The notes beneath the pieces are model-generated. The model worked only from the letters and a program-made list of their open reading frames with translations, was not told where the DNA came from and did no database searches. A program made the position numbers and the translations under genes. Below, piece after piece: positions 35,673 through 47,909 of a stretch of DNA of 64,000 nucleotides. The DNA is from Glandiceps talaboti (taxonomy: Eukaryota; Hemichordata; Enteropneusta; Spengelidae): NCBI RefSeq assembly GCF_964340395.1, contig NC_135556.1, positions 1,996,001 to 2,060,000 of the forward strand. Direction: 5' to 3'. Numbering within the stretch: position 1 is the first letter of the stretch; each line of letters starts with the position of its first letter.

Positions 35673-37656
35673 ATTATCATAATTCAGGTGTACTATGGTC
35701 AACATAAAGGAATACTGACAGGACACTTTGATAACGAAAAGATGATAAAATTGGACTGAAATTTCCCAAATAATCGAACAAATTCCCCCTCCAAAATTTG
35801 GATTCAATAATACATGAAGCTGTGTAAATCTTACAAGCACTGCCAACTCTATTACTGATGTCCACTTTTATACAACCTCATCAATAATATTGAGAATAGT
35901 GTAATATTCAGTCTTCTCCTGGAAGATGACAGTAATGTATTCCTGAACCAAGTTTGGGACCACAGCAAATAACATTATAAGACAAAATTGACACACTTTA
36001 CCTTTGAAAGGGATGACTTGGTGCTAGCATAGCCAAGGTAGCACCCCATCATGGAATTATCAGATAATAGTGTCTACTAATTATTTAAAGCTTTAAGCAA
36101 TGTTTCCTGGCTGAACTGACAGCCAATCAGTGTCTATGATGAGGTGTGGTCTCCTAATCACATCTTGCAAGGAAATCAGGCCAACAGTTTCACTACTTCA
36201 GTGTGGAAATAGAACTAAACCAATTACAAAATGTAAAACATACACTTGAGAGGCCCTCTTAGAAAAGATGGGAATTACACACCTAGATGGGTGTTGTGAG
36301 CTAAGGAACACACAAAAGTAACATTGTAAAGCTTTCTGTATGCAGCCTCTTTTGAAATAGGAATCTAGTCATAGAAATGTATGAAGTGAACCTGTGAAAT
36401 ACATAATACAAATGTATATGCATATATGTACGGTGTATTACCACCTTTTACATCTAAATACACAGTGATGTACCACTTCTCAAGATTTTAACTCCAATCT
36501 GCTACATCTAAATACACAGTGATGTACTACTTCTCAGATTTTAACTCCAATCTGCTACATGTATATCTAAATACATAGTGATGTACCACTTTTTACTCCT
36601 GTGACTATTGCGTTAGAGGGAATAGTCAACAAGATGCCGGTTATTGTGTCATAGCATCAGATAGTTGTCTTGTTTGGTATAGTTGTGTGACTATTCTGCT
36701 AAATATGGTAATGGCTATGGTTATTTTGGCCAAAGATTGACACATTTGTCTTCTTAAATCATGAAACACCAAAGTTATTGACATAGAAGTTTACTCACCG
36801 GTGTTTCAGACTAGGGCAAACATTTTGTACTTGCATCATCCCACACATGTGCTCTTAAGAGAAAGTTGTGAGCAGAAAGCTTACGTTCACATGCACACAC
36901 AAGGAAAAATTCATGGAAGGCCAAAAATATCAAACATGCTACATATTTGACTCATGGCTACAAATGACCAAATTCTCATTAAAATTTGCCCGCACACGAG
37001 AAGAATCGGCACAAGGAAATTGCCACGAGTGAAATTTTACTCAGCTGATTGCGCTAGCGTGTACCTGGCTTTAGAAATTAGAGGAGAAATTCTCAGAAAA
37101 GTACAATGTAGCAGACATACATTATACTTTGACCCTAAACAACTGGAAGGTCACTGTACCTCACTGACATGTCTGTTAATCTGTATTTTCTGCCTCAGTA
37201 ATTTCACTATCAATAATTACATTTTGTATAAAGTACTGCTGACAGGAGACGGCGGATGCTGTTATTGAGCGAAAACTACATTCATTGAGTACTAGGTGTC
37301 AGGTTGTTACCAACTTGCAATATATTGGTATTACAACTGTCACATCATAACACTCTCACTTAGGTATTTACTGTCTACAACTAGATCTAACAGACTTGTA
37401 AAAAAAAAGGGTATTATTAGACATGTACATCTCATAACATACAATATTTGTATAATTCCACACGGTCTTACTAACTTGAACAAAATTTCTCACCATTTGA
37501 AGACTAGCATACACATGAAAACTGTGCTGATCAATATCTCAATACATAATGTATCTAAATACATGTACAGTCTGAGAGAGAACACAACAGACAGATTGGG
37601 ACAGATTGGGACAGATTGGGACATGTGAATAACAAAACAAGTAGGTCACTGTAAGA
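35673..37656. other. Intergenic interval with small repeats
   Basis: Two to three copies of a ~60-bp repeat (CTAAATACACAGTGATGTAC) lie at about 36455-36590, and three copies of ACAGATTGGGAC at about 37588-37622. A 53-codon minus-strand open stretch ends at about 35871; I could not support it as an exon. The frame at 36954-37268 (plus) is unrecognised. Confidence 0.4.
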
Positions 37657-38455
37657 ATGTGAGATTACTTGCCTGTTATACATTCCTAACTAAACCCAAT
37701 GTGAGATTACTTGCCTGTTATACATTCCTAACTAAACCCAATGTGAGATTACTTGCCTGTTATACATTCCTAACAAAACCCAATGTGAGATTACTTGCCT
37801 GTTATACATTCCTAACTAAACCCAATGTGAGATTACTTGCCTGTTATACATTCCTAACTAAACCCAATGTGAGACTACTTGCCTGTTATACATTCCTAAC
37901 AAAACCCAATGTGAGATTACTTGCCTGTTATACATTCCTAACTAAACCCAATGTGAGATTACTTGCCTGTTATACATTCCTAACTAAACCCAATGTGAGA
38001 TTACTTGCCTGTTATACATTCCTATCTAAACCCAATGTGAGATTACTTGCCTGTTATACATTCCTAACTAAACCCAATGTGAGATTACTTGCCTGTTATA
38101 CATTCCTAACTAAACCCAATGTGAGATTACTTGCCTGTTATACATTCCTAACAAAACCCAATGTGAGATTACTTGCCTGTTATACATTCCTAACAAAACC
38201 CAATGTGAGATTACTTGCCTGTTATACATTCCTAACAAAACCCAATGTGAGATTACTTGCCTGTTATACATTCCTAACTAAACCCACTGTGAGATTACTT
38301 GCCTGTTATACATTCCTATCTAAACCCAATGTGAGATTACTTGCCTGTTATACATTCCTAACAAAACCCAATGTGAGATTACTTGCCTGTTATACATTCC
38401 TAACTAAACCCAATGTGAGATTACTTGCCTGTTATACATTCCTAACTAAACCCAA
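37657..38455 (+). repeat. Minisatellite, 42-bp unit, exactly 19 copies, open in frame
   Basis: The unit is ATGTGAGATTACTTGCCTGT followed by TATACATTCCTAACTAAACC plus CA. Nineteen units fill the interval with no length change. As 42 is a multiple of three, one plus-strand frame (37659-38597, 312 codons) stays open as a 14-residue repeat, NVRLLACYTFLTKP. Variants are ACT/ACA (silent), TTA/CTA (silent), ACT/TCT and AAT/ACT (changing). No start context, splice site or signal supports translation. Confidence 0.95.
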
Positions 38456-38572
38456 TGACCTCTTGCAATACAGGACTTTCCTTCAAACAGCAAATTTACA
38501 TTATTATTATTATTATTCATACTACATTCTACCATCACAAACTCAACTTCCAAAGAATGTTTGCCACGGGAT

Positions 38573-39265
38573 CATTCTTACATTATTCTTACATTGAACA
38601 TTATCATTCTTACATCATTCTTACATTGAATACAAAAATGTATATCATTCTTACATTGAATATATCATTCTTACATTATTCTTACATTGAACATATCATT
38701 CTTACATCATTTTACACTGAATATCATTCTTACATCATTCTTACATTGAACATATCATTCTTACATCATTCTTATACTGAATATATCATTCTTACATTAT
38801 TCTTACATTGAATATATCATTCTTACATCATTTTACATTGACTATATCATTCTTACATCATTTTACATTGACTATATCATTCTTACATTATTCTTACATT
38901 GAATATATCATTCTTACATTATTCTTACATTGAATACAAAAATGTATATCATTCTTACATTATTCTTACATTGACTATATCATTCTTACATTATTCTTAC
39001 ACTGAATATATCATTCTTACATTATTCTTACATTGAATATATCATTCTTACATCATTCTTACACTGAATATATCATTCTTACATTATTCTTACATTGAAT
39101 ATATCATTCTTACATTATTCTTACATTGAATATATCATTCTTACATTATTCTTACATTGAATATATCATTCTTACATCATTTTACATTGACTATATCATT
39201 CTTACATTATTCTTACATTGAACTTGAAGATATCATTCTTACATCATTTTACATTGAATACATCA
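38573..39265. repeat. Minisatellite, ~31-bp unit, about 22 copies
   Basis: TATATCATTCTTACATTATT then CTTACATTGAA, with internal TTCTTACAT sub-repeats and length variants. It starts about 115 bases after the 42-bp array. Confidence 0.9.
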
Positions 39266-39299
39266 TTAATTAATTACTCTTTTTTAATTACTAATTTCA

Positions 39300-39697
39300 T
39301 TTTATAAATTGATGTAGTTATTTCATATGTACACATAATTGAGTGCACCCTTTTGATAACTCTATGCATACATGTACATTTTATAAATTGATGTAGTTAT
39401 TTCATATGTACACATAATTGAGTGCACCCTTTTGATAACTCTAAGCATACATGTACATTTTATAAATTGATGTAGTTATTTCATATGTACACATAATTGA
39501 GTGCACCCTTTTGATAACTCTATGCATACATGTACATTTTATAAATTGATGTAGTTATTTCATATGTACACATAATTGAGTGCACCCTTTTGATAACTCT
39601 ATGCATACATGTACATTTTATAAATTTATGTAGTTATTTCATATGTACACATAATTGAGTGCACCCTTTTGATAACTCTATGCATACATGTACATTT
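39300..39697. repeat. Tandem repeat, 79-bp unit, about five copies
   Basis: TTTTATAAATTGATGTAGTT, ATTTCATATGTACACATAAT and TGAGTGCACCCTTTTGATAA recur every 79 bases with only one or two substitutions per unit. Confidence 0.95.
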
Positions 39698-39730
39698 TAT
39701 AAAGTCTATTTGATATCTAACAAGTATATT

Positions 39731-39829
39731 CAGTGTTTTTCCTAAGGTTTGTGAACCTCGGTAACAGATAGGCAGCACCTGGTCAAATTGGCATATTACC
39801 TTGGTAAGGTAACTGGGGAATGAACACTG
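39731..39829. mobile_element. 99-bp hAT-like mini-element
   Basis: It begins CAGTGTTTTTCC and ends GGGGAATGAACACTG, so the ends pair as CAGTGTT/AACACTG with a further imperfect match. The size suggests a relic. No clear target duplication. Confidence 0.4.
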
Positions 39830-39891
39830 GTAGATTTCATCCACTTACTATGGTACTGACCTTATAAAGATTGCAAATACATGATAACAAA

Positions 39892-41070
39892 GTACAGACT
39901 CATGCTGACAAAGAACACACACTCATGATGACAAAGTGCACAGACTCATGATGACAAAGTGCACAGACTCATGATGACAAAGTGCACAGACTCATGATGA
40001 CAAAGTACACAGACTCAAGGTGACAAAGTACACAGACTCATGATAACAAAGTGCACAGACTCATGATGACAAAGTGCACAGACTCATGATGACAAAGTGC
40101 ACAGACTCATGATGACAAAGTGCACAGACTCATGATGACAAAGTGCACAGACTCATGATGACAAAGTACAGACTCATGATGACAAAGTACACACACTCAT
40201 GATGACAAAGTACACACACTCATGATAACAAAGTACAGACTCATGCTGACAAAGAACACACACTCATGATGACAAAGAACACACACTCATGATAACAAAG
40301 AACACACACTCATGATAACAAAGAACACACACTCATGATGACAAAGTGCACACACTCATGATAACAAAGTACAGACTAATGCTGACAAAGAACACACACT
40401 CATGATGACAAAGAACACACACTCATGATAACAAAGAACACACACTCATGATGACAAAGTACACACACTCATGATAACAAAGTACAGACTAATGCTTACA
40501 AAGAACACACACTCATGCTGACAAAGAACACACACTCATGCTGACAAAGTACACACACTCATGCTGACAAAGTACACAGACTTATGACAGAGTACACATA
40601 CTTATGACAAAGTACATAGACTCATGTTGACAAAGTAGACTCAAGGTGACAAAGTACACAGACTCATGATGACAAAGTACACAGACTCATGATGACAAAG
40701 TGCACAGACTCATGATGACAAAGTGCACAGACTCATGATGACAAAGTGCACAGACTCATGATGACAAAGTGCACAGACTCATGATGACAAAGTACACAGA
40801 CTCATGATGACAAAGTACACAGACTCATGATGACAAAGTGCACAGACTCATGATGACAAAGTGCACAGACTCATGATGACAAAGTACACAGACTCATGAT
40901 GACAAAGTACACAGACTCATGATGACAAAGTACACAGACTCAAGGTGACAAAGTGCACAGACTCATGATGACAAAGTACACAGACTCAAGGTGACAAAGT
41001 GCACAGACTCATGATGACAAAGTACACAGACTCAAGGTGACAAAGTGCACAGACTCATGATGACAAAGTG
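39892..41070. repeat. Minisatellite, 23-bp unit, about 50 copies
   Basis: ACTCATGATGACAAAGTGCA plus CAG. Variants GTACACAG, GAACACAC, GATAAC and CAAGGTGAC occur in blocks: a CAGACTCATG type at both ends and a CACACTCATG type in the middle (about 40180-40560). Confidence 0.95.
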
Positions 41071-41656
41071 CAGTCTCATAAGGACAAAATACTCTGTGAC
41101 AAAGTATTCATACACACACAATATAAGTAATCATTATGAAATCGACACAAATGGATGATACTAATATTACAATTATCAACAACATTATTGTATCATGAAG
41201 TTCATGGTTTTAAACAAAGATTATCATTATTATTGTGACAAAGTAGATTATGGTTGATAACCTAACAATGATCATCAGGTCACTAAAACATATGTTTTAA
41301 TAATTATTATGCTAACACGACCACAACAAGCATGCATGTGATTGATTCGACAAAATAAAACACAAATAAGAGACTGCCTATGCAATGCGACTTACAAATC
41401 AGTAAGTTTTTAACCTAGGTCAAAATACATTCATAAAACCCTTATCAAAGTATTCTAATTTCATGGTAATGCCAAAGCATCTTCTGGCACTGTTGAGGTA
41501 CATTTTAAAATGCATCAAAATCCCCCCCCCCTTCGGGTTTGTGTCCCTTTCATGTGTTGTATATATATAAAGTGGTTGGTAAATGATTATATGATAAATG
41601 CTACACATAATTATACACTGCACAACTCACTTTTTGAAATCAAAGAATATACTTAC
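41071..41656. other. Putative intron downstream of the HhH-gene second exon
   Basis: AT-rich with a C9 run near 41522. No coding signal. Confidence 0.4.
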
Positions 41657-42112
41657 AATACCCTTGGCAGGAATTGTTGAGTTTCTTGAACTTCTTGGAC
41701 TTGTAGATATTGATTGATCATCATCTTCATTATCACTGTTGCTATGGAAACGTCTGCGCACTGTCCCCGCTGGAATATGGGCAGTTGTTGCAGTTACCGT
41801 CATTGGCCTTCGTATAGCATTCCCACAACTTGCACATGTGTGTAGATTTTGTACAGTTCTATTTGAACCAGGTGTTGTGTTACTATTGTTTTTGTTCATA
41901 GCACAGGTACTACTGCCACTACTGTTGTTACTACTGCTACCTACTGCAGGACTAGAGTTGCGACTTACACTTGTGCTGCTACTGCTACTGCTACTACTTC
42001 TACTACTACTACTACTGCTACAAGATAAAACACTCTTATTCTGCTCTATAACACTAGTGCCAATACCAGGAACTTTGGTCAAGTCTTCTACACTACTGAA
42101 ACCACCAAGGCT
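41657..42112 (-). CDS. Second exon of helix-hairpin-helix protein; Ser-rich with CxxC
   Basis: On the minus strand GATCTTTTGTCTTACAG precedes 456 bp (152 codons, phase 0 to phase 0) ending AAGGGTATT and the consensus donor GTAAGT. It starts SLGGFSSVEDLTKVPGIG and continues TSVIEQNKS. This is the second half of a ComEA-type helix-hairpin-helix pair, with the hairpin PGIG. It joins in phase to exon 57994-58101. After it come a polyserine tract (about residues 31-47 of the exon), Asn/Ser-rich sequence, CASCGNAIRRP (a CxxC), and an acidic patch NEDDDQ. Paired N-terminal HhH motifs followed by a Ser-rich linker occur in EEPD1-type proteins, where they are followed by an endonuclease/phosphatase-like domain; I see no such domain here. 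DNA binding is inferred from the HhH fold only. Confidence 0.7.
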
Positions 42113-42479
42113 CTGTAAGACAAAAGATCCAGGTATTTTGGGTTAATAGCAATCAATAATACAATAACCTTGTCAAGGAACACAGTACATTTAGCAAAAA
42201 TATAATAAAACAACCAACTTCTGAACCCTTTCAAGTCACATTGTAGGAAAGAAGGGAAATCTATATCAGTATGTCCAATCAACTACATGTACATGTAAAC
42301 AATTTTGTCATTTCAAGGCATCCTCTTTTCGAAATAAAAATTACAGTTCTAACTACCCCAGTTTGCCTTTTTTGCAGTAACTGCCATAACTACCCCAGTT
42401 TGCGCTTTTTGCAGTAACTGCTATAACTACCCCAGTTTGCCTTTTTATAGTAACTACTGTAACTACCACTATTTCCATA
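42113..42479. other. Start of the long intron, with a short tandem repeat
   Basis: Three copies of AACTACCCCAGTTTGC plus CTTTTTGCAGTAACTGC lie at about 42350-42445 (period about 36 bp). Confidence 0.6.
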
Positions 42480-43050
<571 letters not shown>

Positions 43051-43122
43051 CATGAGGTAACAATTCTAGTGAAATCTGATAATGATTACAATAAAGAACA
43101 AGTTTTTATATTTTTTTACATA

Positions 43123-45434
43123 CAGTGTTCTCCCTGAACAAGGTAACAGGGGCGCCGCGCCCTCTTGTAAATTCTTGGCGCCCCCTTGTAAGTTTTGACG
43201 AAAAAAAAATGAATTGAATATTTTTTCAACAAACGGGGCAAAACGATTTACTTTCGCAGTTTCGCTACGATCTCATAGTCGCCATTTTGGAAAGTCAAAT
43301 ATCTCGGTAAAGAGGCTACTGTCACTGATGTCAAACTTCGTGCGAATCACATTCACGCATACTTTCATCAAACTTGTCATTCATTCTATAGCTTTCAAAC
43401 AGTCAACATGTCTTTCCTCCTTCATTTAGCTCAATGAAGATCAGGAGGTACACGGAATATTTTACACGTCGGCCCCTTTCAGGGCGAACTTGAACTCAGA
43501 TCGTGAGATTGTTTGCATGTAAACACACACTGTCTCGAGTTTACGGTACAAAAACAAAATGAAATGCGAAACTTTGAAAGGCTTGTGTTGTTCACCGACA
43601 CTACTTAGATGATACTAAATAATATGTCACTAAAATGAACAAAATGGTACATTCTAGTTCCTTAACTATTTATTGAATTGTAATCGAAACGAAAATGGGC
43701 TAATATTTTCGTACCCATCGAACCACGATCGAACTTACGGAGATATCGGGTGAGATGCGATGGCCTCAACACAGATAAACACGTGGTGTCAATGTGGGCG
43801 ATTCCATTGTTCAAGGATAAGTGGGACGTGACAAAAGTCTCGGAACGGTCTGTTTTTACGTGTACACTAAATGTACTACAAAATCTATGGTTTTCAGAGT
43901 CGCTGTGTCTATGAATTGCTTCTCATAATATAAAAACACGCAAGTAAGATTTTCCATGGCTACGTCAGTATTGAAGTTGAACGCTAAGTTCCCCTCTGTC
44001 CCTTCCCTTTAGTTTAATAGTTCGGACGTTGCATGTGTCGTCATAGTACAATCTTTGACCTTTCAAAATCTTAGTGAGTCGTCGTAGCAGAAAGTTTTGT
44101 CGGATACCTGTCCCACTTGAAAACTATGTATTCCGATTCGTTTTATTTAATTTCTTTTGATTGACTTCATTACCACCCATAGTGACACGAAGCGGTTTCG
44201 CCTTCTTTCAAAAAAGACCTGTGCTAACTGAAACTGCCATGCCGTATTGTCACCGACTATTTTTGTTTTCGTAAAAAAAACCTGAACAGTCATGCTGAAG
44301 AGAACTATATCATGGCTAGGCATGTCTTACAGTGTGAGTTTTTTTTGACGTGGGAGCGTGACGTATTGAGTGTCCATTTGAACATGTGCAGCTGTGTTTG
44401 GCATTACTATTAATTTTCCAGTTAGACACAACAATGGCAACAAAAATTGCAACATTAGTGTTGCGTCTTTTTTACATTGACTGTAACAGGGCCAGGGTAC
44501 AAGTTCGTTAGTTATCAAAATAAAAACAATCGACTCTCACTCAGTATAGTACGATCGTCAGTCGAGGTGTATGGCAAATGTAACAAAATTCGTTGCGTAT
44601 AGGATACGGATCGTTCGATCAAATATGCATAAAATTAATTTCCATTGCGTACGGTATAATACGCATGGTTTTGCGTCACCGCAAATACTGGTCCGTCATT
44701 CTGAGCAGTTCTCAAGTCCGGGAATTAAATGATAAATTTAATGAGAAGTCAACTAGAAAACTACATTTAGACGAATTGAATCACTATGGGAATATCAATA
44801 GATGGACCAAATCTGACACTGTTTACTTTGAACAAGCAGTCACCAATGGGGAAATTACAAAGACAGGAGAATTCTCACAGAAGTGAGACAAGTTACTCAG
44901 CTGTTATGCATAAAGGCAAAGTTATCTTCACCCTTATGTGTTTGACTTTTGTTTGTTTTGGTAGTGATGATGCAATGAAGCTTTTGAAAATGGATTTCGT
45001 TTTGTAGTAAACACTACAACTGTCCTGAAACATCTTGAAATTTGCTGCAATTTTTTACAGAAAGTTGTAGATTTTGTTTTGTTACACTCTTTCAGCATTT
45101 GTGTTAAAAACAGCTATTTGAGTAACTATTTAGGACAAACTATTAAAAAACTATTTTTTTGACACAGGTAAATTTGGTTAAATTCTGTCACTATTTAAAC
45201 ATTAAGATATCAAAACTCACTGTGACACTTCAGTTGTGTTGAAATTCACATGATTAAAGTGGGTTAAAATGGCTAAATAAAGTGCCACCAAAAGCCACCA
45301 TTTCAAGATGCAAATTGCAAAAGCTCCTAGGCAGGCTCCTGACCACCCCCCAGCGTGCACAAAGCGCACGCAGTGCTTCGCTCCGCTCAGCAACAATTCC
45401 CCCCTCTTGTGACAAAATCCTGGGGAGAACACTG
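43123..45434. mobile_element. 2.3-kb hAT-like element, no intact transposase
   Basis: It begins CAGTGTTCTCCC and ends GGGGAGAACACTG, a 12-bp terminal inverted repeat of hAT type (CAGTGTTCTCCC ends are common in that superfamily). ACATA stands directly outside both ends; the 8-bp duplication expected of hAT is not clear. Near the left end are GGCGCC and GCGCCC repeats. Internal open frames (such as 44593-44886 and 44786-45007) are short and show no transposase motif, so this is probably a deletion derivative. Confidence 0.6.
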
Positions 45435-46224
45435 ACATATATATATATTATTAGTTACAGTTCATAGTATATTTATGTACTGTATAAATTAAAATGTTTT
45501 AGACTAAGAAATTTTCTAAACAATTTCAAAAAGTATATATAGATGAATAAATGTACTCCTAAAGAACATAAATACAAAGTACAGCCATACCAGTTGGTCT
45601 TGTAAAGGTTATTCCTGAAACCAATATTCAGTTTTAATACAACAGATTCTAATAACATCAAAAATTAATTTTCACTAATCCCAAATTTTCATTTACATTA
45701 TCCAGGATTTGAGCACTAAACTGCAAAGAATTCAAAAACTCAGTGGATAAATACAGAGCTATTTCTGAATCACATTTTGAAATGTTACCACCAGAGGGCA
45801 GCATACAGAAAAAAAATTGTTGAAATACAAGTAATCTTATTTCAATGCAAATTTCGAAATTGGATGGGTGTCCATATACAATGACTGAAACATAAGCTCT
45901 TGCAGTCAAAATTCAAGTTTTGCACAACTTTAGATCCAACCATCATGAAGAAATAATATAATAAATAAAGAAATTACAAATCGAATTACAAGATTGTGCG
46001 ACTTGTTTTATTTCCACATTGGGTTTACAACATGTAAATGCAAGTGAAACTTTATATTTATAAACATTTTGTTACTCTTGGCGATGTTGAATGTCCAAGT
46101 CAGACACTAGCACTGTACATGCCAAGTACAATGTGACGTAGGGTGAGCCGATCTTGATATGTGGTTGTACAAGGTCGCATGATACACTGTGCTCGTAAGT
46201 TTGAATGAACCCAATATGAAAAGA
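45435..46224. other. Intronic spacer
   Basis: No gene or repeat recognised apart from a CTCF-like motif at 45788-45802. Confidence 0.4.
45788..45802 (+). promoter_or_regulatory. CTCF-like motif
   Basis: CCACCAGAGGGCAGC matches the CTCF core pattern CCAsyAGrkGGCrs. Isolated, so binding is only a possibility. Confidence 0.3.
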
Positions 46225-46610
46225 ACAAGTCATTGAGAATGACATAGTGCCCGCTATGATTGGGTTATAAGGAATTATCACTACTCTGATCACGCAACAA
46301 CACTTGTGAACCTAAATCAAACAGACTTAGATATGTTGTGTCTGCTTGTTGGACATGGAACATGCCTACAACAATAAAGGATTGGTCTGGTATGGGGGAT
46401 CATATCACGATGAAAATGGATATGCACATGTATGTCATAGAACACTGTCCTAATACCAACTTTGAATGAGATCTGTTCAAGCATGTCTGAGTTATGGCTT
46501 TGGACATGGAAAATTCACAAACAAAATGGCTGCCAGGCAGCCATATTGGATCGTATCACAATGAAAATGGATATGCACATGTACATGTATGTCATAGAAC
46601 ACTGTCCTAA

Positions 46611-47320
46611 AGGCCCGGTTACACGTTGCAACTCGACTAGCAACGCACCATGCAATTCGTCGCATGCGACGAATTGCATCGTGTACTCGCCTCGTTGCAG
46701 GGTCTTGCGACGTTGCAAGGTGTGTCGCAAGGAAACCCACGACGCGTCGCAAGTTGCTTTTCGAGTTGCTTCGTGAGTTGCACCGTGTAACCACTTCGTC
46801 GCGTCGCAAGCAATAACCTTTGACATATACATACGTGTCAAATGACGTTCAATGTTATGGCCGCCATGTTTTTAGTATAAATATTCTATTTCAGCAAGTA
46901 TTTTTTTATATAATTTCGATTTATCACCACGATTATCATTTATCAATAGTATACAATGTCTATGAATGCTTGATTTCCGCTGAATATCATTTTATTTCCA
47001 ACTTGAATCGGACATCGGAAAGATCAACATCGCCATAAACGAACTTCGAATTGAATAGAGTTTTACTATTGATACCTCAACAAGTTTTCAGTCATTTTAA
47101 TTTGTAAATATTAGCAATTTCATAGCATTTTTGCCAAATTCCTGCCGCTAGAAGACTTGACCTTGATGACCTGTAACTTTTATATATCTACGCATGTGCA
47201 ACAGTTTAGCTCTTACGACTCACCATGCAACTAGTTGCATCGTGTATGCGCTCCGTCGCAGTTGCAAGCCTCGTCGCATGCGACCAATTGCTTCATGAGT
47301 TGCATCGTGTAACTGGGCCT
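46611..47320. mobile_element. 710-bp Harbinger-like MITE nested in the family-1 element
   Basis: The ends are AGGCCCGGTTACACG and CGTGTAACTGGGCCT, inverted with one mismatch. TAA lies to the left and TTA to the right, close to the 3-bp TWA duplication of PIF/Harbinger elements, with one base changed relative to other family-1 copies. The terminal 200 and 100 bp are dense in GTTGCA, TCGCATGCGA and GAATTGCAT motifs, and the middle is AT-rich and non-coding. Confidence 0.7.
46650..46679. repeat. 30-bp perfect palindrome in the Harbinger-like MITE
   Basis: ATGCAATTCGTCGCA is followed immediately by its exact reverse complement, with no loop. Confidence 0.9.
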
Positions 47321-47639
47321 TTATACCAACTTTGAATGAGATCTGTTCAAGCATGTCTGAGTTATGGCTTTGGACATGAAAATTCACAAACAAAATGGCT
47401 GCTAGGCGGCCATATTGGATCGTATCATGAAACAAATTGACGTGCATATGTATGCCATTGTATGTTGCCCCTGTACCAAGTTTGAAAAAAATCGGTCCAG
47501 GCATCTCCAAGAAACGGCTGCGGACGGAAGCACGGACGGAGGGACGGACGGAACCCAATCCATAAGTCCCCGTCCCGGACTTCGTCCGGCGGGGACTAAA
47601 AAGTACTAAGGGACGACATCAAAATCAAAAGCATCGTAA

Positions 47640-47909
47640 TTACGCGTCGTATATCTGTCTACATGTATATCTGTTGCTGAGTTAAGAAACAGAATAATAG
47701 AACGTTTAGGGAGGCATGGGAAAGACACAGTGACTGCTGTTCCAAGTGTACAGTGGATAAGGCTACAGTACACACCAAAGAATCCATATCCGAAAACTAC
47801 AATCAGTATACATGTACATTCTAGATTTAATGTTAAGTTTGCAGTCCAGTGTCGTTTACTGCAAGCTAAACTTGAATACAGCAAGTTTGCAAATTTTCCG
47901 GAAAAATGA
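47640..47909 (+). pseudogene. Fragment of a repetitive uncharacterised protein family
   Basis: A plus-strand frame lacking a start codon is open to TGA 47907-47909. It includes AELRNRIIERLGRHGKD, then VPSVQWIRLQYTPKNPY, and RFNVKFAVQCRLLQAKLEY. The pattern VPS-QWIRLQ-PKNP followed by VK-VQ-R-L recalls multicopy uncharacterised proteins of cnidarian and other invertebrate genomes that behave like transposon cargo. This is from memory and unverified. It starts only about 40 bases after the 3' end of a family-1 element. Truncated after FPEK; probably a relic. Confidence 0.35.

Larger units (their letters stand above)
46225..47599 (+). mobile_element. Family-1 HINE-like element split by a 710-bp insertion
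   Basis: The left end is ACAAGTCATTGAGAATGAC (46225), then about two core units. The core is broken at CACTGTCCTAA (46610) and resumes at TACCAACTTTGAATGAG (about 47324). The right end has the usual GGACGGA microsatellite and a hairpin ending GGGGACTAA (47599). The interrupted junction makes the order of insertion clear. Confidence 0.8.

Noticed and set aside
35871-36034. 53-codon minus-strand frame (MLFAVVPNLVQEYITVIF...)
   Set aside because: Looks protein-like and ends in a proper stop, but has no clear acceptor and could be chance. A transcript would change this.
37659-38597. 312-residue repeat protein as a gene
   Set aside because: The unit is a multiple of three, so one open unit opens the whole array. 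Kept only as a finding.
41739-42146. Leucine-rich plus-strand frame
   Set aside because: It is the shadow of the polyserine-coding minus-strand exon 41657-42112.
44593-44886. Possible hAT transposase fragment in 43123-45434
   Set aside because: No DDE, BED or dimerisation motif is visible in this or the overlapping frames.
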